This document shows, piece after piece, positions 56,200-64,000 of a stretch of DNA of 64,000 nt. Source of the stretch: Mastigias papua (taxonomy: Eukaryota; Cnidaria; Scyphozoa; Rhizostomeae; Mastigiidae); NCBI GenBank assembly GCA_964019165.1, contig OZ025271.1, positions 7,988,275 through 8,052,274 on the forward strand, in the 5' to 3' direction. Every line of letters begins with the position of its first letter. Positions within the stretch are counted from its first letter, which is position 1. The position numbers and the translations under genes are program-made. The notes beneath the pieces are model-generated. The model had not been told where the DNA came from. It did no database searches and saw nothing but the letters and a program-made list of their open reading frames with translations.

Positions 56200-58020
56200 C
56201 TTACCGCTAAACGATGATAATTGATGATCCAACACTCTGTTAGAACTTTATCATTGACAGGTATCTTTTAATAATCTTTATAATTTTAATACCCAGATAG
56301 TTGGCATAAGAAAAATGAAGTGAAAGCATCAAAGTTTATGCATAAGTTTAGGATGTTAGGCCACATCTTTGTGGTAAAAGGACTTCTACAGTCAATTGGA
56401 GATGTGCGCAAATGCCGATGTACTGTTGAAAACTTCAATAGCCTGTTTTGTTCTTATGTAATGTTTTATTGCAATTTATGCTAATTGTGATGTTGTTTGT
56501 AACCTATTCTTGTTTGAAAAGGAGAATGCTCATGAACTCAATCTTTTACTCTACCTGAGTTATCAACTATCCTGAATTAAGTCTGCAAACTGTTCAAACA
56601 AGCGTCTTCTGAATATAAACAAACTCTAGACATCCCAGAAGCCTACTTTGCAAAATATTGCTTTCTTCTTCAAGCAAGGTCATATTCTTCACTCTTAGTA
56701 AATGAATTAAAAACAATATATTAATCGTACTGTATCACAAGTGTTTAATTTGATAGGCTAAATTTAATGCAATATTTTATTTCAGCATAGCAAAACTAAT
56801 CTGAAATGCTCCATCCCTTCCCCCTGCCATTCAATGGTGTACAATTTATGCTCTTATTGCATTCACATGTACATTTGCTAGATCTAATGTATCTATTTGA
56901 TAAACAATACATATTTCCTATTAATCATTTGTTATTATAAGCGCTTTTGGACTTCATGCATAAGAAAAACGGCTAAGATCATTAGAAGGTGTTCTTGTGA
57001 TACACAAGTAGAATTGCTATTGTTATATTCCTTTAACATATATTAAATTATAGAAAGGAACAGCTCCAAACAGACATGTCCTATTTGTCAAGCTTCTCGA
57101 AAATTCCCTTTTTCAAGGTTTTGATTTCTGTGGCACTTTTTTGAGGACCATTTCATGAATTTTCAACTTATCGCCGATGGTGAAAACTAATCTTTTTCGA
57201 GTAGCATCCAAAGAAAATGAAGAAACCATTTGAATTGAATTGCAAATAACAGGATTTTATTTTCATACAAGGAAGAAACCACTTCAATTAAAATAGAGTT
57301 TAGCACAAGGGTCACGGCCAAATCGAGGGACGGTTAATCGAGCTACGGTTAATCGAGGAAGTACTGTGAAGATTTCATTAATTATGATTGACGACATATA
57401 TATACATGTATATAGAGTTATTTTTATGCAGCCTCTATTTGCAGATAATTCCATTCTCGCAAACGAGGTAGAAGTATTGCAAGATGGCGTCCGAAAATGT
57501 TGTCTTGTGCAATCATAACAATCTCATCAGAATTGCAATTATTAGTGTAACAAGCTAAGTCATTCAGGTAGACATGTAATGGAGAACATTGGTTTGTATG
57601 TATTCATGATTGGTCTACGGATCGTGCAATATGTGAACACTGCTATCATATTGTGCCAGTCAGTAGCAGCCCAGTTTCCAAGTTAAGGAAAAAGTCATAT
57701 CTTGTATGGAAAACAGGTGAGTAAAGTGAGGATATATATATAGGTACCGAACTACACTAACACACGTTTCCCCTTCCTTGTAGGTAAGGATTTTTATTTC
57801 TGTGTATGTGGTGAGGCGAAATAACACGTTTAGTTTTAAGTTGTTTACATTTGCATTTAAAACTTTATTTATTTACTCAACTGGACGCTTGACTAATCCT
57901 GGGTAGATTTATGTGCAGAAAAACAATCAGTTCCTGATTGTTGTTAGGACATGTGGGGTCATTTGGAAAGTTTTGTTTTTGAATTTTTGGTTGTATATGT
58001 TGTGTGCATAGAGATTGTTT
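56200..58020. other. No supported gene
   Basis: AT-rich sequence. A short direct repeat GGTTAATCGAG occurs at about 57332 and 57348. Nothing else is recognised. Confidence 0.4.
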
Positions 58021-58028
58021 TGTGTCGT

Positions 58029-59144
58029 TATTATTAAGGTGTTGTTGTGATTGGCCGCACGGTTCTTTATGGTTTGTATTGTTTGATTCTGCTCTTTTCT
58101 GAGTCCAACCGTGATGACAAATAGACAATAAAGGTAGAGTACGAACTCTATCTGAAGCTGAGGCCATGGATGAAAATGATACAGGAAAATCTGAGCATAT
58201 TCAGAGCTACAAAAATGACCTTCTTGTTTCTTTATTCTGATTGCTTTCATGACGTCAAATAAGCTTTTCTGCATTGCTTCATCAAGTCTCTCCTATTTCA
58301 ACGAAAACAGTAAAATAAATAAGATGAAGAAACAAAATAAAAAAACACAAAAAAGCAACAGCTGACTAAAGTCAACTTACACTCTAAAGTTATTAAGGTG
58401 TTTTTGTGATTGGCCGCACGGTTCTTTATGGTTTGTATTGTTGCTCATTGTTCTTGTCATAGTTTTTGCTGGCATGTTAAGTATTGTTGTGTGTTTGTGT
58501 TCCTGGGGGATTAGGGATGTTGTTGTGCGTGGATTGTGTGGCTGAGTGGATGAGGCGAGTAGTGGATTGATGTTGGTAGTGAATAATTAGAACTCGTGAT
58601 TTTTGCTGACTGATTCTATATGTTTATTGTTGTTTTGGAAAGTTTGTGTTGCGTTTGAGAGCCATAAAAGTACTACAAGCTATCCCGGCCTAGATTATCG
58701 TTCAAAATGTCGGTTAAAGTAACAAGTGACATGATTCGGCCGTTTAGTGGTGAGGGCGATGTTGTAGCATGGCTCAAAAAAGTTCGATTGGTAGCAAAAC
58801 TGCAAAAAATTACTGAGTTGGAGTCATTTCTTCCGTTATATTTGGAAGGAGAGGCACTTGCTCTCTATTTAGAGAAGGATGAATCAGATCAAGTGGATGT
58901 TGATGAAGTTGAGAAGTGGTTGAAAACTGCTTTTTCAGATGATATGTTTACAGCGTATGCCAAGTTGGTAAAGTATAGCTGGTCTGGTGAGAATGTAGAT
59001 GTTTTTGCCAATGAAATAAGGAGGTTGGCAGGATTAGTGAATAATTAGAATAATTAGAACTTGTGATTTTTGCTGACTGATTCTATATGTTTATTGTTGT
59101 TTTGGAAAGTTTGTGTTGCGTTTGAGAGCCATAAAAGTACTACA
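58029..59144 (+). mobile_element. Mosaic LTR-retrotransposon remnant with direct repeats
   Basis: Two direct-repeat pairs frame this stretch. One, containing GTGATTGGCCGCACGGTTCT, is at 58029-58084 and 58390-58442. The other, about 100 bp and containing GTGATTTTTGCTGACTGATT, is at 58579-58677 and 59036-59144. The second pair flanks the gag ORF, and its right copy supplies the gag stop codon. This fits an element whose internal part was deleted between gag and the 3' repeat, possibly with nested copies. No protease, RT or integrase is seen. Confidence 0.6.
58707..59048 (+). CDS. Truncated retrotransposon gag-like protein, 113 aa
   Basis: The ORF begins MSVKVTSDMIRPFSGEGDVV and continues with AWLKKVRLVAKLQKI, SFLPLYLEGEALALYLE and VEKWLKTAF. 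This helical pattern is that of the N-terminal capsid region of Ty3/gypsy-type gag. A full gag would continue to a CCHC knuckle; here it stops at IRRLAGLVNN within the flanking repeat. The frame is intact over its length. It is probably a deletion derivative rather than a host gene. Confidence 0.7.
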   Translation: MSVKVTSDMIRPFSGEGDVVAWLKKVRLVAKLQKITELESFLPLYLEGEALALYLEKDESDQVDVDEVEKWLKTAFSDDMFTAYAKLVKYSWSGENVDVFANEIRRLAGLVNN

Positions 59145-61680
59145 GTATAAATTTGTCTTAGGGATATATACATTTGATTGTAAACATAGGTTAATTTTTA
59201 CCTAAGTCTTGAGTAACACAACGTAATAATTTAGTGGCTTTTCAGTTCAATAGTTTCTTTCAAATCTTTGTTAGGACGTTAGATTGCATATAGTCGTCCT
59301 GGGAGATAAGCATTCTAAAATGAAAAGAGATATGTACAAATTAAACCCTAGACATGCAGGATTCAGTTATTTGAAGAAACAAAAGTCAAACTGGCCCCCA
59401 TTGGCACCAACCATGGTTGTTCCTCTGGGGCAGAGGACAGCATCAGGCAAGTGAAAGCAGCTACCATAACTAAATTTAAGAGGTCTTCTGGCTCTAGATC
59501 TCAGAAATGCTTGGTAAGCAACTTTACTTGCACAGTTCTGCATTTTTTCTTGATGCATTCTTCAAACTGTCATTTGCCAAGGGCTTGTTTCACTATTTAC
59601 CCTATCCACTATTACATTGCTGCATTGTCATTGCCTTTGGCATCTGTAAAATGCAGGTCAACAGGTTGTGTAAAATGCAGGTCACACTGGAATCTACGTG
59701 TATTTTTGTGAGAAGGCCATTCAGTTCAATCTATGTCATATTGAAGAAAGGCTGTAGGACATGAATAAGTTCATCAAAGAATCTGATAATGTTTCCAGAT
59801 AATATGTTGATATCTTGGTCAAGCAGTCATGATGCATGTCCATATCAATATGCAATAATCAGACTGCTGTGTGCTTACTTTGTAACTAGCTTAGCATTTT
59901 GTGTTTTTACCGAATTTTCTATGAAACATCTCAGGTGATACTTTATTGAAATTGGAATCAGGTATGTTGAATTCTGACCCTTTTGTGTGTAGCACATTGT
60001 AGTACTGACTGCATTTTAGAATGTATTTGGGACACATTGTGTTGTATGGGTATTTCACTCATCCCTAGACTTGAAACAATTGCCAGAATGCATGGGGATT
60101 AATTTCCAATGTAAAGATAATAGCATATTTAATAGCAGTATCCAAATCTACCTTTGTCATCTCCACAATTTCTTGGAATAACTGGATCAAAACCAACAAA
60201 GAGCAACAGTATAATAGTGAGCTTCCAAGTAAAATTTTTCTAAACAATATGAATACAATCTTTTATGACTGGCTTTTACAACATATTTTTAATAAATATC
60301 ATAAGTGATCTGGATTACTCCAACTCTCCCACATTCCATAATCTCCAATGGCCAATGTTTACAAGTGTATGTGTGCCTCTCTACTTCTCCATTTCATTAG
60401 TTCTTCTCTCTTTATTTGGTCAAATCCTCATTTACACTGTTTTCTGCACATTCTATTCCCTCACTTGACAATCAGTTAGTACTTGCAAGCTGTGTAGTCC
60501 TGAAAAGCAAAAAATATACAGCAGGTGGATGCAAGTCTTTCCCATTTACTTGACCACTTAAAAATTTCCATGCATTTTGTCTGTTGTGTGCCATGATCTG
60601 CATTGTATTTGACCTGGTAACCTGCTTTTATAGTAGCCCCCCTTGTTCTAGGTTATTTGTTGAAGCATAAAATTTGCTTAGTTATGAAATAACTATAGCT
60701 ATTTCCTTTTGGATTACTTAACTTGCCCTTTGTGCAAGGCATTGGGTGAGAGTCCAGAAATATTTCCAACTTTCCACTTGCTGTCAAATCTTCATCTTAA
60801 TCCTTCCTCCTTTAAGACAATCAAAAGTAGCCAAAGTTCTTAAACTCATCATTGTGTATATCTCAAAAACTTGAAATGTAGAAGGAATATGCATTTCATT
60901 GTCAATGTCTCATGAACTGAAAACTTGGTTAAAGCTATATTGTTAATGCAAATTACTAAACCTTCCTCAAGTACAACAAAGAGAGCAAAATCTTAATCTG
61001 GCCCAGATCTGTAGAGCTGTGACTTTTTCTGGACTCTGCATTTTGTTGTGTCCATATGGTTTCAAATGATGTAGGATGGAAAAGGGGAGTAGATCATAAT
61101 ATGTGTGTCCAAAATTCAAGTTTTTCTTAACTTTTCTTTCATGATCTTATTGAGATATTTGCTCTTTTTATGTACTCTTAGATGCACCAGTTTCATACTT
61201 CCAAATTCTTACTTTTAATCCCTCTTGTTAGAGTTTTTCCCCCTACTGAGATGTACATATCAATAACAATGATTTATTTTATATTGTCTTTTCAAATCCA
61301 AGCCAGAATGTAATCTATTACTCACCTGTCGATAAATAGCTATTGTTGTTCCTTTCTCAACTTGGCTATCTGATGAATTAATGTTCAATTAGCTTTATGT
61401 ATATTTGGTAACAAATATATTATTATATGAGCATCAGTCTGATCTTCAACTATTGCAGCTTGTTAATACAGCCCATACGGTTAGCACCAATGATTTATAC
61501 TAGAATAAAAACCAAGAAATTATGCTAGTCTGATTTTAATTGACTTGACGAAGGGTTGCAACACAGTTGATCTAGAAACCTCACTCAAAAGTGCAAATTT
61601 ATAGAGTGACTTATGTGGAGCATGTTCATAACATACTTGGATAACAGTAAGCAATTTTTTGCTGAATAAATGACACTCCC
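59145..61680. other. No supported gene; possibly decayed LINE sequence
   Basis: AT-rich. A minus ORF at 60065-60247 ending INPHAFWQLF faintly recalls the linker before a LINE reverse transcriptase, but this is weak. No other coding sequence was recognised. Confidence 0.35.
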
Positions 61681-61689
61681 TCTTATGTT

Positions 61690-62860
61690 AAAGAAACAAT
61701 TTATGGAGTTCCTGTAAGCTACTGCCTTCTTCCACATCCACTCTTTGTGTACATCAATGATTTGCTTCTTTCTTTGCAGAAATATACTGTTAGCAAATAC
61801 TCCAATTGTACAGCCCTTTCCCTCTCTTTCCTTTCCTGTCCCTCTGAACTATAATTCCCCTAAACTTAAATCAATTGAAGTTGCAGGATTGGCTTCATGT
61901 GTATAAACTTTCATTCAATGTTGTGAGGGTACAGCCACTTCTTGTAGTCTCTTCTCCAAACATCTGTAAGAATGAAAGCCACCATGAAAGCCAGAAGTTA
62001 GTTATCTCAACTAGGATAAACATCATAGTTACCAGCTGTTTCAAATATGTTGCAGTAAGTTTTTGCATATCTAATGATCACACAACAGTGAATGGCTTCC
62101 ATTATAAGTTACAAGTTTTTGTTACCTCCAAAGAGAGCACTTTTGGGAGGGATACAAAACAGAGCTCCCAACCTGTTCAAGGAGCTCAATTTTTAGGGCA
62201 CCTTTGTTTTGTTCAGGGTGAGACCTGATAAATATATAACATCTGTATTAAAATGTGTTTGATATTTTCATTTTTGATATTGATTTTCATTCTTGATAGT
62301 TTCATATTTGATATTGATTTCCTCTATTAAGTGATATTTCCATTTTTTACATCTTCTTTCAATGCCCATTCTTTATCCACCTGGAATGTCTTGTTTTTTC
62401 TTAGTAACCATTGAGAAAATTGCTTTCACTGCAGACATTTGATTGTATCCCTCACTATTTGCACATTGTGTGCCAAATAAAGAATTCATTTGAGTTTCAT
62501 AATGCAGGATGGTGGGTGTTTGGTCCCTTAAAATCAGAAAATCATAATCATGGCTGGTCAACTTTTAGTGACTTTGTAGACAGAAGACAGCTACAATGAT
62601 AGTGCAGATTTTTAATTCACATGCCCAGCCTATTTTAGAGAATAACTCTTGAAATATTCTGATACTATGGAAAAGTTACTATACTCATCAGAAACTTATC
62701 TTACAATACCACTCCTAAAACAACCAGTGACCAAATGGGTTTTCTAATCACAGTGCAAAACTGTGGAACAAACTAAGAAACATAGATAAAGAGCCACCCA
62801 CCTTGAAAACATGTAAAGACCATCTGTTGATACTGACATCTGTTATTTCATTTCTACATT
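61690..62860 (+). mobile_element. Dead non-LTR retrotransposon (LINE) reverse transcriptase, + strand
   Basis: Consecutive broken frames follow RT order. PLFVYINDLLLSLQKYTVSK then YSNCTALS (about 61735-61830) corresponds to the palm region, with the catalytic Y-A-D-D changed to Y-S-N-C. LQDWLHVYKLSFNVVRVQP (about 61880-61937) is the next conserved block. NHSAKLWNKLRNIDKEPPTL (about 62746-62805) is the typical C-terminal LWN-L motif. Stops and frameshifts separate them, and the active-site loss confirms it is dead. Confidence 0.75.
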
Positions 62861-63002
62861 CATTTCACATATAAATGTCGTTTTTCTTAGTTTTAGGTTT
62901 TCTTACATTTGTATTTTGTTCAACAAGGTTGCCCAGAGTTAACAATCACTTGCATAAAAGCTAATAGTTATGACAATCCAACATAAGAACTAGTTCACCA
63001 AC

Positions 63003-63500
63003 TAGATAGATAGATAGATAGATAAACTTTATTTACAGAGGATAAACCTGGTTAGCCTAGCAGCTAATCTTCCCCAGGGTCTTCTCTAATAAATACACAA
63101 TAAATTATAATATAATTGTTAAAAAGTATCCCTTATGTTTCTAAAACAAGAAAAGCCTAGTAACAAATTTTATTTACAGTAGGGTTCAAGTACTTGAATC
63201 TGAAATGTAGAGGTAATGCTGATCCACTTTTCTCTTGAAAATTTCCAGTGTTGTTGCCTTTCTAATGTTAAGTGGAAGTTCATTCCATACTTTACTTTAC
63301 TTCCTGTTCAGCCTTTTTCAGTTTTGATCTGGGCACATACAAATTATTGTGTGATGAGCTTCTCATCAATTGCTGTTTAATCTGAACAAATCAGTCATAT
63401 ATTTTGGAGCTAGTCTATTCAGAGCTTTGTAGACTACTTTGGCTGTTTTGAAGTTAATTCTTTGTTTAACAGGCAGCCATTTAAGCTTCTTAAACAGTGG
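63003..63500 (-). mobile_element. Second dead LINE, C-terminal RT and 3' end, minus strand
   Basis: On the minus strand, KLKWLPVKQRINFKTAKVVY then KALNRLAPKYM (about 63490-63390) is followed after stops by KVWNELPLNIRKATTLEIFK (about 63295-63232). Both are hallmarks of the RT C-terminus. The element ends in the 3' simple repeat TTTATCTATCTATCTATC (63003-63030), typical of CR1/L2-like tails. It faces the + strand LINE remnant next to it. Confidence 0.75.
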
Positions 63501-64000
63501 TCCTGAATGCTCACGGCTTGGAAGATGTAAAAGCTAATCAAATTCTGATCTGTGGTATTACCAAGAACATATGTGAAGCCATCAGACAGGTTTACTATCT
63601 GAGAATCTTGAGGCACATCTATGAGAGTTGGAAACTATGCAAACATACTGATATTTTGAAGACAATGGCAAATTGTACCACCTGATATCCTCAATGAAAT
63701 ATACATAGGAATTGCTCAGCCCCCTTGTAGTTACAGGTTTCCATATGGGGCTGCCTTTAGTGAATCAAAAATTGATATGTTGCAAAAATCCAAAAAATAC
63801 TGCTAGAATTGTAACCAACAACCAATACTATGATTGTACTGCTCCAGTAATCTAGAATCTTTGCTATTCAATTGAGCAGTGATCTTGTAAGAAAAGAAAC
63901 AGCCACATTTACATACAATTCTTTAAATTCAATAGTCCAGGCATACATGAGGGAATCACATAGTCTTAAATTCTTTTTACTACATTAGAACAGTTAATAT

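Overview
This is nuclear DNA of an animal: AT-rich, intron-containing, with GT-AG splice sites, microsatellites, MITEs, and remnants of non-LTR, LTR and Mutator-type transposons. An NLR-type gene joining a DZIP3-like HEPN domain to a NACHT domain points to a marine invertebrate (cnidarian, sponge, lophotrochozoan or lower deuterostome). I cannot name the species.

Left, 1-10.7 kb: the spliceosomal WD40 protein SMU1 on the minus strand. I could rebuild eleven exons in phase, covering residues 1-374 of about 513; the last ~140 residues lie outside the window. Its introns hold pyrimidine-rich tracts, a 31-bp minisatellite of about 53 units, several microsatellites and a MITE. Exons 8 and 9 are separated by a 142-bp intron that appears to have arisen by tandem duplication of coding sequence.

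Middle, 16.5-36.4 kb: a minus-strand NLR-like gene. A DZIP3-like HEPN exon with an intact R-N-x4-H motif but one in-frame TAG is followed by a coiled-coil exon, three small phase-1 exons, a ~9-kb intron and a 2-kb NACHT exon. Downstream lie at least seven small phase-0 exons, mostly rich in Pro/Ser/Thr, plus one decayed copy. The last exon was not found. The ~9-kb intron holds a MITE, other inverted repeats and an orphan exon-like ORF.

Right, 36.4-64 kb: two short minus-strand 5' gene ends of unknown identity (37.5-38.2 and 42.7-43.05 kb), a telomere-repeat foldback (39.3 kb), a dead Mutator-like transposon with terminal inverted repeats (43.15-45.9 kb), two MITE copies, a decayed tandem array of ~81-84-bp units (48.5-56.2 kb), an LTR-retrotransposon gag remnant (58.7 kb) and dead LINE fragments on both strands (61.7-63.5 kb). 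Apart from SMU1 and the NLR-like gene, almost everything recognisable is mobile or repetitive DNA.
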